Origin: Ascidiaceihabitans sp047624005
GTDB lineage: Bacteria; Pseudomonadota; Alphaproteobacteria; Rhodobacterales; Rhodobacteraceae
Assembly (NCBI GenBank): GCA_047624005.1
Contig: JBLHPE010000018.1
Coordinates: forward strand, 1-39,037
Direction: 5' to 3'
Length of the DNA stretch: 39,037 nucleotides
The notes under the pieces: generated by a model
Told to the model about the DNA's origin: nothing
The model's database searches: none
What the model saw: only the letters and a program-made list of their open reading frames with translations
Program-made: the position numbers and the translations under genes
In this document: piece by piece, positions 5,985-15,673 of the stretch
Layout of the letters: every line of letters starts with the position of its first letter
How positions within the stretch are numbered: position 1 is the first letter of the stretch

Positions 5985-8402
5985 ATGGCCGACGACAAGC
6001 AAGTTCCCGAAGAGTATGGCGCAGATTCCATCAAAGTTCTCAGAGGGTTAGAGGCCGTCAAAAAGCGTCCTGGCATGTACATTGGTGACACCGATGACGG
6101 GTCTGGTCTGCACCACATGGTTTACGAAGTTGTAGACAACGGTATCGACGAAGCGTTGGCGGGTCACGCCGATGCAGTTACTGTTATTATTAACGCTGAC
6201 TCATCAGTTTCGGTCAGCGACAATGGGCGTGGCATCCCTGTCGGCATTCACGAAGAAGAAGGTGTTTCAGCGGCAGAGGTCATTATGACCCAGCTGCACG
6301 CAGGCGGTAAATTTGACAGCAATTCTTACAAGGTTTCAGGCGGACTACACGGGGTTGGTGTTTCAGTTGTAAACGCATTGTCCGTGGAATTAGATTTACG
6401 GATTTGGCGCAATGGAAAAGAACACGTTGCGCGCTTTTCGCACGGCGACACGGTTGAACACCTCAAGGTGGTCGGTGACTGTGGTGACCGGACAGGTACA
6501 GAAGTGCGCTTTTTGGCCTCGACTGATACTTTTTCGGACCTCGAATACTCGTTCGAGACATTGGAAAAACGACTGCGTGAGTTGGCATTCTTAAACTCAG
6601 GTGTTCGCATCATCTTGATGGACAATCGTCCGGTCGAACCCTTACGTTCTGAGTTGTTTTATGAAGGTGGCGTGAAAGAGTTCGTAAAGTATCTTGATCG
6701 ATCAAAAGCGACGGTAATGCCCGAGCCAATTTACATCATAGGCGAACGGGACGACATCGTTGTTGAAGTTGCGATGTGGTGGAACGATAGCTACCACGAA
6801 AACGTCTTGCCATTTACCAACAACATCCCGCAGCGCGATGGCGGCGCACACCTGGCAGGCTTCCGAGGTGCCTTAACTCGAACAATCAACAACTATGCAC
6901 AAGCGACTGGAATTGCGAAACGGGAGAAGATCTCGTTTACGGGCGATGATGCGCGTGAAGGACTGACTTGCGTTTTGTCCGTTAAAGTTCCCGATCCAAA
7001 GTTCAGCTCCCAAACTAAAGATAAATTGGTCAGCTCCGAAGTACGCCCAGCCGTTGAGGGTTTGGTGAACGAAAAGTTGGCGGAATGGTTCGAAGAAAAT
7101 CCGACTGAAGCAAAGATCATTGTTGGCAAAATCATTGAAGCCGCTTTGGCCCGTGAAGCTGCACGCAAAGCCCGGGACCTAACACGCCGTAAAAACCCAA
7201 TGGATATGAACTTCCTCAGTTCTAAACTTAAGGACTGTTCAGACAAAGATCCTGTTAATACAGAAATCTTCCTGGTGGAGGGTGACAGTGCTGGCGGTTC
7301 CGCACAAACGGGTCGTGACCGTAAAACGCAGGCCATTTTGCCACTTAAAGGCAAAATCCTAAACGTAGAGCGCGCACGTTTTGACCGTATGCTTGGGTCT
7401 CAAGAAATTGGGAACATGGTTATGGCGCTGGGCACCGGCATTGGACGTGATGAATTCAACATTGCAAAATTACGCTATCATAAAATCGTAATTATGACCG
7501 ATGCTGATGTTGACGGGGCCCACATTCGAACGCTCCTGTTGACGTTCTTCTTCCGTCAAATGCCACAACTGATCGAGAACGGGCACCTCTATATAGCCCA
7601 ACCACCACTTTACAAAGTTTCGCGCGGCCGCTCCGAAGTCTATTTAAAAGACCAAGCCGAGATGGACGATTATTTGGTTCAGCAGGGCATTGAAGGTGCA
7701 ATTCTGCGCCAAGGCAATGGTGAAGAAATATCTGGGCAAGACTTGGTTCGGGTTGTTGAAGAAGCCCGCCAATTGCGCCGGGTCTTTCAAGCGTTTCCAA
7801 CTCATTACCCCCGTCATATTCTGGAACAGGCCGCGATTGCTGGTGCATTTATTCCAGGTGCGGTTGATGCTGATCTGCAAGGCACCGCAGACAAGGTGGC
7901 GACACGTTTGAACCTTATCGCCCTAGAATATGAAAAAGGTTGGCAAGGTCGGATTACTCAAGATAATGGGATTAGACTGGCACGTATTTTGCGTGGCGTT
8001 GAAGAAGTTCGTACATTAGACGGCCCAATGCTTCGTTCTGGTGAAACACGCAAAACTGGCAGCTTCACCAAAAGCTTGCAGGATGTTTACGAACTGCCTG
8101 CAACTTTAGTCCGCAAAGATCGTTCACAAGTCATACACGGGCCCGTCGGTTTACTAGATGCCGTTTTGACCGAAGGCGAAAAAGGGTTGTCTTTACAAAG
8201 ATATAAAGGCCTAGGAGAAATGAATCCTGATCAATTATGGGAAACAACATTAGACCCTGACGCCCGAACATTACTACAAGTTCAAGTCGCCGATTTGGCT
8301 GAAGCAGATGATTTGTTCACTAAGCTGATGGGTGACGTTGTTGAACCACGACGTGAGTTCATTCAGAAAAACGCGCTAAGCGTTGAAAACCTTGATTTTT
8401 AA
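5985..8402 (+). CDS. gyrB: DNA gyrase subunit B
   Basis: ATPase subunit of the type II topoisomerase that introduces negative supercoils; target of coumarin-type inhibitors. The 805 residues are complete. The GHKL ATPase domain shows EVVDNGIDEA (general base Glu48, Mg-binding Asn52), DNGRGIP (from Asp79) and GGLHGVGVSVVNALS. The TOPRIM domain has EGDSAGGSA (Glu432) and DADVDGAH (Asp506, Asp508, Asp510), which bind the catalytic metals. The C-terminal QRYKGLGEMNP motif is present. ParE would lack some of this context, and the position after dnaA-dnaN-recF favours GyrB. The gene ends at a strong inverted repeat facing flgI. Confidence 0.98.
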   Translation: MADDKQVPEEYGADSIKVLRGLEAVKKRPGMYIGDTDDGSGLHHMVYEVVDNGIDEALAGHADAVTVIINADSSVSVSDNGRGIPVGIHEEEGVSAAEVIMTQLHAGGKFDSNSYKVSGGLHGVGVSVVNALSVELDLRIWRNGKEHVARFSHGDTVEHLKVVGDCGDRTGTEVRFLASTDTFSDLEYSFETLEKRLRELAFLNSGVRIILMDNRPVEPLRSELFYEGGVKEFVKYLDRSKATVMPEPIYIIGERDDIVVEVAMWWNDSYHENVLPFTNNIPQRDGGAHLAGFRGALTRTINNYAQATGIAKREKISFTGDDAREGLTCVLSVKVPDPKFSSQTKDKLVSSEVRPAVEGLVNEKLAEWFEENPTEAKIIVGKIIEAALAREAARKARDLTRRKNPMDMNFLSSKLKDCSDKDPVNTEIFLVEGDSAGGSAQTGRDRKTQAILPLKGKILNVERARFDRMLGSQEIGNMVMALGTGIGRDEFNIAKLRYHKIVIMTDADVDGAHIRTLLLTFFFRQMPQLIENGHLYIAQPPLYKVSRGRSEVYLKDQAEMDDYLVQQGIEGAILRQGNGEEISGQDLVRVVEEARQLRRVFQAFPTHYPRHILEQAAIAGAFIPGAVDADLQGTADKVATRLNLIALEYEKGWQGRITQDNGIRLARILRGVEEVRTLDGPMLRSGETRKTGSFTKSLQDVYELPATLVRKDRSQVIHGPVGLLDAVLTEGEKGLSLQRYKGLGEMNPDQLWETTLDPDARTLLQVQVADLAEADDLFTKLMGDVVEPRREFIQKNALSVENLDF

Positions 8403-8409
8403 ACTTTCT

Positions 8410-8444
8410 TGTTGGCGCAAACACTAAAAAGGTTTGCGCCAACA
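8410..8444. terminator. Hairpin between convergent gyrB and flgI
   Basis: TGTTGGCGCAAAC (8410-8422) and GTTTGCGCCAACA (8432-8444) form a perfect 13-bp stem with a 9-nt loop. It starts 7 bp after the gyrB stop and ends 22 bp before the flgI stop. T-tracts on either side are weak, but the stem strength and the convergent setting support a bidirectional terminator. Confidence 0.8.
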
Positions 8445-8466
8445 GAACTTTGCTTATCTTTCCTAT

Positions 8467-9567
8467 TTAATTTACGATAAATTCCGCATGTAGCGCACCA
8501 GCGGCTTTGATGCTTTTCAAAATGTCGATCATATCGCGAGGCGCGACGCCCAGCGCATTTAGTCCTGCGATGACCTCTGAGAGAGATGCACCTGCCGGTA
8601 CTTCAGCCAATCCAATTCCAGGTTCTTCTTCCAGCGCAACCTCTGTCCGCGGGACAACAACAGTTTCGCCTTCAGCGAATGGATTAGGCTGAACAGCAAG
8701 CGGCGCCTCCTGAATACGAAGGACCAGGTTACCTTGCGAAACGGCGACGCGGGAAATTCTAACATCTTCACCCATAACGATTGTACCAGATCGTTGATCA
8801 ACGACGACACGTGCCTTCCGCTCGGGTACAATTTCAATATTCTCGACACGACCTAAAGCGTGCGCAACAGATTTCATTTTGGTCAGCGGGATGTCCAAAG
8901 ATACAGTTCCAGAATCTGTCATCAAGGCAACCTGTCGACCAAAGTTTGCATTTATCGCCTGCTCAATACGAACTGCAGTTGTAAAATCGGCCTCTCTAAG
9001 AGCCAAGCGAACTTGCATCAAATCATCCAAGACGAAGTCAATTTCTCGCTCGACGCGTGCTCCTGCGGGAATAACACCCGCTGTCGGCACACCCTTTGTC
9101 ACAGCCGCGCCATCCCCTTCCGCAACAGCACCACCTGCAATAATACTGCCCTGCGCAACCGCATATATTTCACCATCTGCAGCGTTCAGCGGGGTCATTA
9201 TCAACGTACCACCTAGTAAGCTTTTAGAATCCCCAATAGCCGATACAGTTACATCAATTTTCGCACCTGCCCGCGAAAATGCTGGTAGGCTTGCAGTCAC
9301 TAAAACTGCTGCGACATTTTTAGGACGAAATTGTTCGCCACTGACGTTTACGCCAAGTCGCTCAAGAATGTTGGACATGATCTCTTCTGTAAAAGGTGAA
9401 TTTCGCAGACCGTCGCCGGTCCCATTCAAACCGACCACCAATCCATATCCAACAAGGTCATTGCCGCGAACACCGTCAAATTCGACAAGATCTTTAATAC
9501 GGACAGTCCCGCCGGTTGCTGACAAAGCAGAAAGTACAAAAAACAGGAAGGCGCGCAATATCATCAT
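8467..9567 (-). CDS. flgI: Flagellar P-ring protein FlgI
   Basis: Forms the periplasmic P-ring around the flagellar rod in the peptidoglycan layer. The 366-residue product has an N-terminal signal peptide (hydrophobic residues 3-16, cleavage probably near ALSATGG) followed by the family hallmark TVRIKDLVEFDGVRGNDLVGYGLVVGLNGTGD. The C-terminal region LSEVIAGLNALGVAPRDMIDILKSIKAAGALHAE is also typical. The start overlaps the flgL stop by 4 nt, so it is the last gene of the motB-flgE-flgK-flgL-flgI run. The matching L-ring gene flgH is not in the window. Confidence 0.97.
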   Translation of the reverse strand: MMILRAFLFFVLSALSATGGTVRIKDLVEFDGVRGNDLVGYGLVVGLNGTGDGLRNSPFTEEIMSNILERLGVNVSGEQFRPKNVAAVLVTASLPAFSRAGAKIDVTVSAIGDSKSLLGGTLIMTPLNAADGEIYAVAQGSIIAGGAVAEGDGAAVTKGVPTAGVIPAGARVEREIDFVLDDLMQVRLALREADFTTAVRIEQAINANFGRQVALMTDSGTVSLDIPLTKMKSVAHALGRVENIEIVPERKARVVVDQRSGTIVMGEDVRISRVAVSQGNLVLRIQEAPLAVQPNPFAEGETVVVPRTEVALEEEPGIGLAEVPAGASLSEVIAGLNALGVAPRDMIDILKSIKAAGALHAEFIVN

Positions 9568-10568
9568 AGGAAGTTCACCAAAGAAAGTTGCGATGCCTTT
9601 ACAGTCACTGCGTAAAGGCTCTGAAGTTGGAACTGAACCTCTTCCAATCGCGTTGCCGTCTCGTATGGATCGGCCGCTAATAGAGTTCCCTTTGCGTACT
9701 CTAACGAGACACTCTCACTAGCATTCCGGATCGCCATGTTGTCAATTCGTGCTTCTGCGAAGCCAATTTGCGCCCTTAACGATGTCAAATCGTCCTGATT
9801 TTGCATCATTCCTTCACCTGCAGCTAACAACAATGCGCTTCGCTCTGAATGGTTGAATGTAAGTGCTTCATCGGCAGCAATGGTAGCAATGGCTAGATTC
9901 ATCAGCGTATCTTTTAGCCCCGTATTTGTCGCCTTAATATCCAAAGAAAGCGTTTCAGAGTCAGTCAGCTGAAAGGGCGAAATTCCTGTATTTGATCCAC
10001 TATAAGTCAGAGCATCAAACCCAGCAGGATCATCAAACCAATTCTGTATCGCAGAAATTTTTGCCACCGAACCGCTGATTCCTATCACGTTGGAGCGCAA
10101 TTCTGTCATCAGATCATCAGCGCTTCCAAGAGCGGGTTGATCACTGGCAGCGCCAGAAAACAGGCTGCGTCCAGCTATATCAGTGTTAAAGGCACTCATA
10201 GTGCTTTGGAGCGTGGCAAATGCTTCGTTGCCAGATTGCTGCACCACATTGTCCAAACCGCCACTCGATACTAGAATAAGACTGGTCCCCAAATTTGAAG
10301 TGGATTCTTGAATTTTTTCGAGAACCGATTGCATCGACCCCGCAAACTGTGCCGCTTCAGCAGTGGCTGTCTTATACCCCTGAAGCCTCGACATGCTTGA
10401 TTCGATGCCGGTGAGATAACTGTAGTTGCCATCCAGCACGCTTTTGACGTCAGAGACTTGACCGCTGGTCAATTCTTGCGTTAGTCGCGACATTTCATTT
10501 TTGAGTGCAGATCCACGATTCTGTAGCATAAACGAAGTCGCAAGATCGCCCAGTGAAAGACCATTCAT
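9564..10568 (-). CDS. flgL: Flagellar hook-filament junction protein FlgL
   Basis: Second hook-associated protein (HAP3), which joins the FlgK ring to the flagellin filament. The 334-residue product has a flagellin-like N-terminal coiled-coil region (residues about 1-100: NRGSALKNEMSRLTQELTSGQ) and a matching C-terminal helix region. It starts 2 nt after the flgK stop and overlaps flgI by 4 nt, so the genes are co-translated. Assignment as FlgL rather than flagellin rests on the position directly after flgK and on the N-terminal sequence. The middle domain is variable, as usual in the family. Confidence 0.9.
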   Translation of the reverse strand: MNGLSLGDLATSFMLQNRGSALKNEMSRLTQELTSGQVSDVKSVLDGNYSYLTGIESSMSRLQGYKTATAEAAQFAGSMQSVLEKIQESTSNLGTSLILVSSGGLDNVVQQSGNEAFATLQSTMSAFNTDIAGRSLFSGAASDQPALGSADDLMTELRSNVIGISGSVAKISAIQNWFDDPAGFDALTYSGSNTGISPFQLTDSETLSLDIKATNTGLKDTLMNLAIATIAADEALTFNHSERSALLLAAGEGMMQNQDDLTSLRAQIGFAEARIDNMAIRNASESVSLEYAKGTLLAADPYETATRLEEVQFQLQSLYAVTVKASQLSLVNFL

Positions 10569-10570
10569 AT

Positions 10571-12025
10571 CTAAATCCTCAGCAGTGTTTGCATCATTTC
10601 ATCGACCGTTTGAATCATCCGCGCGTTGGCTGCGTATGCCTGCTCGATCAAAATCAGCCGTTGTAGCTCAGCGTCACTGTCGACACCATTTGCCAACTCT
10701 TGTTGGGTCAACTCATTCAGCTGGACAGAAGCAAAGCTAAGATGTTGCTCGTTGTTTGTTCTATCGCTCGCAAACAACGAAATCATAGAGGATGACATGT
10801 TAACGGCGGTCAGCGACCCCGTCCCAAATTCACCAGAAGCAGGTTGGCGCGCGACGGACATTACATCGCCCAATGATTGCAAAATGGTTGCATTGCCTAC
10901 TTCACCCGGTGTCGTCGCATCTAACCCATCACGCAGTCTCCACGTTTCGCCACCCCGGTTTGGATCAACAAGTTGATTGATGCTAAGCCGTCCCGCCAAC
11001 CCTATCTCGTCTAGAGCATCAAACCGATTGCTGTTGTCTGTAAACAAACCTGGTAACGGGTCACCCATTGGCGATCTTGGTGCCAGTGTTTCAAATCTCT
11101 CGATAAGGTCACGAGCGACTGCATCGAGTTGTTTTTGTGCTTGAGGAGCCAGATGATCACGAACCTCAAATTGTGCACTTAAGGATCCACCACGTAACGC
11201 GCCATTGTCTGGGCCAGTCCTGACATTAACCCCATTGACCGTTAATCCAGACAAGCTGCCAGCCTCCAATGACATACCCGCCCCAACAAGGTTTACGGGT
11301 TCAAACCCAACTTCTGCTGCTTTTCCATCAAGCAGAGCTGATCCGGCTGACGTAAACAGTGCAATCGCGCCATTCGGTCTAAGCACTGTTTTCACCGGTA
11401 CGATCATACTGATTTCATCAACAAGCTTTTGCTGGAAATCCCTAAAAGACGTATTATCAGCACCCCTCATGTGTGCTTTGGTGATTTGACCGTTGAGGGT
11501 CTGCAATTCAGAAAGCGCACTATTCAGCCTTGTGACTTGTTCCGCTATTGATCCGTCTGCCTGAGTCCTTTGCTCCTGAATCCCAGTGGATCCGCGATTA
11601 ATCGTCGTTGCAAGATCCCGCGCTGAATTTACTGCTGTGGCCAGCCGATCAGGTGCATCAGGGCGGCTGGCCGCGGTAATAAGGCTGGTCTCGAACGCCG
11701 AGATTTGCTGCGTCAGTGCCCCCACTTGATCCGGCGTGCCAACCAAGCGATCCAACGCTGACATGAAATTCAAGGTCGTTCTTTGGTTCGCATATGCAGC
11801 GCTGGCCATTTGCCGATCAGCTATCAAAGCCGGATCGACGTTACGCGTGATTCCATCAATACGTACCCCGCCAAGCCCCCCCATGGATTGCGACGAGAGT
11901 TCTAGGCTTCGTACCCCGTAGCCTTCCGTCAACGCGTTGGATAGGTTGGAAGACACAACCTGAGTTGCACGACCCGCCGCCCGAAGCCCTGTCATAGCGT
12001 TGTTTAGCGCACCTGAAATTGTCAT
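10571..12025 (-). CDS. flgK: Flagellar hook-associated protein FlgK
   Basis: HAP1, the first junction protein on top of the flagellar hook. The 484-residue product starts with the conserved rod/hook N-terminal motif (SGALNNAMTGLRAAGRATQVVSSNLSNALTEGYGVRS), which contains the SNLSNALTEGY variant of the family's ANNLANVNTPGY signature. It ends with the matching C-terminal motif ELQRLILIEQAYAANARMIQTVDEMMQTLLRI. It lies 38 bp after flgE, with a GTGAGG ribosome-binding site before the ATG. The two conserved ends form the coiled-coil of the axial structure. Confidence 0.95.
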   Translation of the reverse strand: MTISGALNNAMTGLRAAGRATQVVSSNLSNALTEGYGVRSLELSSQSMGGLGGVRIDGITRNVDPALIADRQMASAAYANQRTTLNFMSALDRLVGTPDQVGALTQQISAFETSLITAASRPDAPDRLATAVNSARDLATTINRGSTGIQEQRTQADGSIAEQVTRLNSALSELQTLNGQITKAHMRGADNTSFRDFQQKLVDEISMIVPVKTVLRPNGAIALFTSAGSALLDGKAAEVGFEPVNLVGAGMSLEAGSLSGLTVNGVNVRTGPDNGALRGGSLSAQFEVRDHLAPQAQKQLDAVARDLIERFETLAPRSPMGDPLPGLFTDNSNRFDALDEIGLAGRLSINQLVDPNRGGETWRLRDGLDATTPGEVGNATILQSLGDVMSVARQPASGEFGTGSLTAVNMSSSMISLFASDRTNNEQHLSFASVQLNELTQQELANGVDSDAELQRLILIEQAYAANARMIQTVDEMMQTLLRI

Positions 12026-12063
12026 TGAAACCTCACCGATCTAGTTAGGATTGAAAGAGCCAA

Positions 12064-13365
12064 CTATCGTTTGATATTCGTTGTTTCTTGCAACATTTCA
12101 TCCACCGTCTGGATGACTTTGGCGTTGGAGGAATATGCGCGCTGCGTCTGGATCATATCCGTCAACTCGCCAGCGACATCCGTGGCAGATTCTTCACGCG
12201 CGTAAGCCACTATATCCCCAGTTGGGCCATCACCAGCATCCCACAGAAAATACGAACCGCTGTCTGGCGACGGCAAATAAGTTTGTTGGTCAAGTGCGAC
12301 CATTCCGTTCGGGTTTGGCAAATCAATAAGTGGGACCTGATAAATAGTCCGTGTAATCCCTGTATCAAAGAAGGCATGCACATACCCATTGGCGTCGACT
12401 TCAACACCGGTCATGTTTCCGACTGACGATCCATCTTTTGAAATAGAGACTGGTGCGAAACTGTCAGACAGCTGGGTTAGGCCATCGCTTTGGCCAATGC
12501 GACCAATGTTTATCTCAATCGGACCACCATCAACATTTACAACAATTGCGCCGGAAACAGGGTCATATGTTCCACCACTTGTTGTTGCAATTGATGCCAA
12601 AGTACCGCCCGCACTGCGCCCATCATCAAAGGTCAAAGTATATTCGCCAATAACCGTACCGCCCTGTGCACCATCAGTTAAAACCATCGTCCATTCGTTT
12701 GACGAACCCGAAACTGGTACTGTAGGTGAAAAGGTCACACCAATACTCTCAGATGTCCCTAGATTATCAAAGTACTCGATAGAAAGACTTTCAGTATCAC
12801 CCGGTTGCCCAGCTTCTGTCTCTGTGGCTGGCAGATTGACACCCAATGTCATCGAAGTCGTTGGTTCACCTGAAAACTGGTTCGTATTAATCTGGATTGG
12901 CTCCAAGCCATCAGACGTATCACGCGGATAACTCGGGATCGATCCATCCCCCAAAGCTGGCCATCCCATCAGAACAAGACCTGATTGAGACACTAAATAC
13001 CCGTCTGCATCTGTCCGAAACGACCCTGTCGTGGTCAGCAGCATTTGTGTGTCGCCATTCGCAACGCCAACTTCCGCAGCTCGTGCAACGGGTAACAAGC
13101 CACGGCCACGCACAGCCAGATCAGTAGGATTAGAGGTTGATACCAATGACCCACCTTGATCAATAAGCCGCGTATTTGTTGCCCGCACACCACCAGCAGA
13201 ATAACTGCCACCCGATGATGAAATTACCATAGATTCAAAATCGGTTGTCACCCGCTTATATCCATAAGTCGATGAATTCGCGATGTTGTCGGAAATTGAA
13301 GCAAGCCGTGTCGCGTTAGACTGCAAGCCTGCAACCCCTGCATTAAGTGACGATGATATAGTCAT
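12064..13365 (-). CDS. flgE: Flagellar hook protein FlgE
   Basis: Building block of the flagellar hook, exported by the flagellar type III system. I chose the ATG at 13365 (433 residues): it follows a strong AGGAAGG ribosome-binding site and gives the family start MTISSSLNAGVAGLQSNATRLASISDNIANSSTYGYKR. An in-frame start 66 bp upstream would add an uncharacteristic 22-residue extension. The C-terminus (DMIQTQRAYSSNAKVIQTVDEMLQETTNIKR) is the matching axial-protein motif. The middle region holds the FlgE D2-type insert. It is transcribed after motB and before flgK. Confidence 0.94.
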   Translation of the reverse strand: MTISSSLNAGVAGLQSNATRLASISDNIANSSTYGYKRVTTDFESMVISSSGGSYSAGGVRATNTRLIDQGGSLVSTSNPTDLAVRGRGLLPVARAAEVGVANGDTQMLLTTTGSFRTDADGYLVSQSGLVLMGWPALGDGSIPSYPRDTSDGLEPIQINTNQFSGEPTTSMTLGVNLPATETEAGQPGDTESLSIEYFDNLGTSESIGVTFSPTVPVSGSSNEWTMVLTDGAQGGTVIGEYTLTFDDGRSAGGTLASIATTSGGTYDPVSGAIVVNVDGGPIEINIGRIGQSDGLTQLSDSFAPVSISKDGSSVGNMTGVEVDANGYVHAFFDTGITRTIYQVPLIDLPNPNGMVALDQQTYLPSPDSGSYFLWDAGDGPTGDIVAYAREESATDVAGELTDMIQTQRAYSSNAKVIQTVDEMLQETTNIKR

Positions 13366-13464
13366 AGATATGCCTTCCTGCTGTACCAAATTGTATTGGA
13401 ACCATGCATAGAGGCTTGGATTTAACGTCACCCTAATAGTTAAAATGAATGCTATTTTTTGTTC

Positions 13465-14310
13465 TCACTCCCGCAATATAATGATTTCAATTCGGTTATT
13501 ACGAACTGCCATCATATTCCTAGTTACCGGCTCGCGATCGGCATGGCCTGTAACACGGCGAATTCGGTTTTCGTCCATCCCAATATCTTTGAAAACCATA
13601 CGGACGGCATCGGCTTCTCTTGTTGAGTTGTCCCAAACCGGATTATTGACCAAGACAATCGGGGCCGAAGGGACGTGTCCCTCTATCGCAATTCCATTGG
13701 TTACGGTCTTGGCAATATCGGCAATCATATAGATCATTGTCTTCAAAAGATCGGTGGGGTTTTGCGTGCCCACATCAAATAATGGCTGATCCGGTGTTGC
13801 GAAAACCTCAATCACCAACCCTTCGTCTGTCACGCGGGTAATGATATGTTCCAAGGCATTTTCCATGACCATACTTTCCCCCCCACGTCCGACCAGCTCA
13901 GCCTCTAGTGATTCAAACTGCACATCTTGGGACACTGCGTCTTCACCGTCTGCGTCAGATGTTCCCAAGTCCCCGCGGGCTTGGTTCTGTTCAGTGGGTC
14001 GCATCGACGTAGCACCCGTACCCATCTGTGGCAGCGTGTTTTCGGAAAAAACACTGTCGCCACCGAAGGTACCGTCACCACCGCCAGAAATTCGATTGAT
14101 TGGAATCGTCGGAGAAAAGTAATCCGCGAGCCCCTTTTTTTGTGTTTCAGTCGTCGCATTCAGCAGCCACATCAACATAAAGAAAGCCATCATCGCAGTT
14201 ACGAAATCCGCATAAGCGACTTTCCAAGCACCACCATGATGCCCACTGCTCTTGATAATTTTTTTACGTTTAATGATGACAACTGGTGCCGCATTTGCTT
14301 GCGCACCCAT
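13465..14310 (-). CDS. motB: Flagellar motor stator protein MotB
   Basis: Peptidoglycan-anchored half of the proton-conducting stator. The ATG at 14310 gives 281 residues and follows an AAGGGTGGTGG ribosome-binding site; the longer frame starts at a TTG without one. The single membrane helix (about 29-50, WKVAYADFVTAMMAFFMLMWLL) carries the proton-accepting Asp35. A linker with the plug region follows, then an OmpA-like peptidoglycan-binding domain (about 160-281) ending GHADREPVTRNMMAVRNNRIEI. The partner motA is not in the window. It heads the flagellar run and is divergent from the MFS gene at 14450. Confidence 0.95.
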   Translation of the reverse strand: MGAQANAAPVVIIKRKKIIKSSGHHGGAWKVAYADFVTAMMAFFMLMWLLNATTETQKKGLADYFSPTIPINRISGGGDGTFGGDSVFSENTLPQMGTGATSMRPTEQNQARGDLGTSDADGEDAVSQDVQFESLEAELVGRGGESMVMENALEHIITRVTDEGLVIEVFATPDQPLFDVGTQNPTDLLKTMIYMIADIAKTVTNGIAIEGHVPSAPIVLVNNPVWDNSTREADAVRMVFKDIGMDENRIRRVTGHADREPVTRNMMAVRNNRIEIIILRE

Positions 14311-14449
14311 ATCCACCACCCTTAATTCACCCAAGCCAATATTTAGCAGCCAGCAGTTACGCAGGCCTTAACAGTTTCAATTGTCGTGAAGTTAATGGGG
14401 CTTGTACCAAGTTAGCATTTAAGACCAGATGCACTGAAAGGAGCAACCA

Positions 14450-15673
14450 ATGGGAAAGCCGTCCGTTTTAGACAGCCGTTATTCGTGGACACGGATGATC
14501 ATAACATTGGTTGTGGCGATCATTATCAACGCTGGTATGTGGGAAATCATCGCGATTATGCCTGCTGTACAGCTTGAGTTCGGCGTAGACCGCGCAGGCG
14601 CCTCGCTACCGTATACGTTGACTATGATCGGCTTTGGAGTCGGCAACTTTGTCATTGGCAAAGCGGTTGATCGGTTTGGTGTTTCACTATCCTTGGTGGG
14701 CGCCGCATTGGGCGTAGCGTTAGGGTTGTACCTTGCCACCATTAGCACATCGATTATCATGATGTCGTTTGCGCAATTGTTGATCGGGCTAGCATCAGCA
14801 GTCGGGTTTGGTCCTTTGATTGCAGATATCTCGCACTGGTTTATGAAACGGCGCGGTATCGCGATGGCAATTGTTGCCAGCGGTAATTATCTCAGTGGAT
14901 CAATTTGGACGCTGGTGTTGGCAGACACGCTTAGCACCCAAGGTTGGCGCAGCGTCTATATGATCCTTGCTTTTATGACTCTGGCAGTCGTTATCCCACT
15001 GGCCCTTATCTTGCGCCGTAAGTTACCTCAGGATGCACACACACAAGCCGAGGCGATATCATCCGCCAATGCCAAAACATCAGGACTCTCGCCAACGGCA
15101 TTGGCTTGCCTGCTTGGCGTCGCTGGGATCGGCTGCTGTGTGGCGATGTCGATGCCACAGGTCCACATCGTTTCTTATTGCGTCGACCTTGGATACGGAC
15201 CCGCCGTTGGGGCAGAGATGTTGTCACTGATGCTGCTAGGGGGCGTTGGTTCACGGCTCGTCTCCGGGTTGCTGGCAGACAAATTAGGTGGGGTCAAAAC
15301 GCTGTTGATCGGGTCACTTGCACAGTGTGTTGCGTTGTTTTTATATCTGCCTTCAGACGCGCTGATTTCGCTTTATGTTGTCAGCCTTGTTTTCGGCCTA
15401 AGCCAAGGCGGCATCGTCCCAAGCTATGCGGTCATCGTGCGTGAATACATGCCGGCACGCGAAGCAGGTGCCCGGGTCGGATTTGTACTTATGGCAACGA
15501 TCATGGGCATGGCACTGGGCGGTTGGTCTTCGGGTTTGATCTATGACTTAAGTGGGTCGTACCAACTGGCATTCATCAACGGGATTGCATGGAACGGTTT
15601 GAACATCGCAATTATGCTTTGGCTGCTGATGCGCGGACGTCCACGCAATTTAGGCCAGTTAAGAACCGTCTGA
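14450..15673 (+). CDS. MFS transporter
   Basis: Twelve-helix secondary transporter of the major facilitator superfamily in the inner membrane. The 407 residues begin with a short cytoplasmic stretch and then TM1 (MIITLVVAIIINAGMWEIIAIMPAV). Motif A is seen after TM2 as GKAVDRFGVS and again in the second half as GLLADKLGGVKT. It resembles oxalate/formate-antiporter-like and monocarboxylate-type members, but the substrate is not deducible. The ATG follows a GAAAGGAG ribosome-binding site. Its 3' end overlaps that of the convergent trhO gene by 15 bp, with no terminator visible between them. Confidence 0.88.
   Translation: MGKPSVLDSRYSWTRMIITLVVAIIINAGMWEIIAIMPAVQLEFGVDRAGASLPYTLTMIGFGVGNFVIGKAVDRFGVSLSLVGAALGVALGLYLATISTSIIMMSFAQLLIGLASAVGFGPLIADISHWFMKRRGIAMAIVASGNYLSGSIWTLVLADTLSTQGWRSVYMILAFMTLAVVIPLALILRRKLPQDAHTQAEAISSANAKTSGLSPTALACLLGVAGIGCCVAMSMPQVHIVSYCVDLGYGPAVGAEMLSLMLLGGVGSRLVSGLLADKLGGVKTLLIGSLAQCVALFLYLPSDALISLYVVSLVFGLSQGGIVPSYAVIVREYMPAREAGARVGFVLMATIMGMALGGWSSGLIYDLSGSYQLAFINGIAWNGLNIAIMLWLLMRGRPRNLGQLRTV

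Noticed and set aside
8879..9721. 280-residue plus-strand reading frame
   Set aside because: It is wholly antisense to flgI and flgL, rich in Ser/Thr/Arg, with no recognisable motif.
13366..14449. CtrA boxes controlling the motB-flgE genes
   Set aside because: Several TTAA half-sites occur in the gaps, but none has the TTAA-N7-TTAAC spacing.
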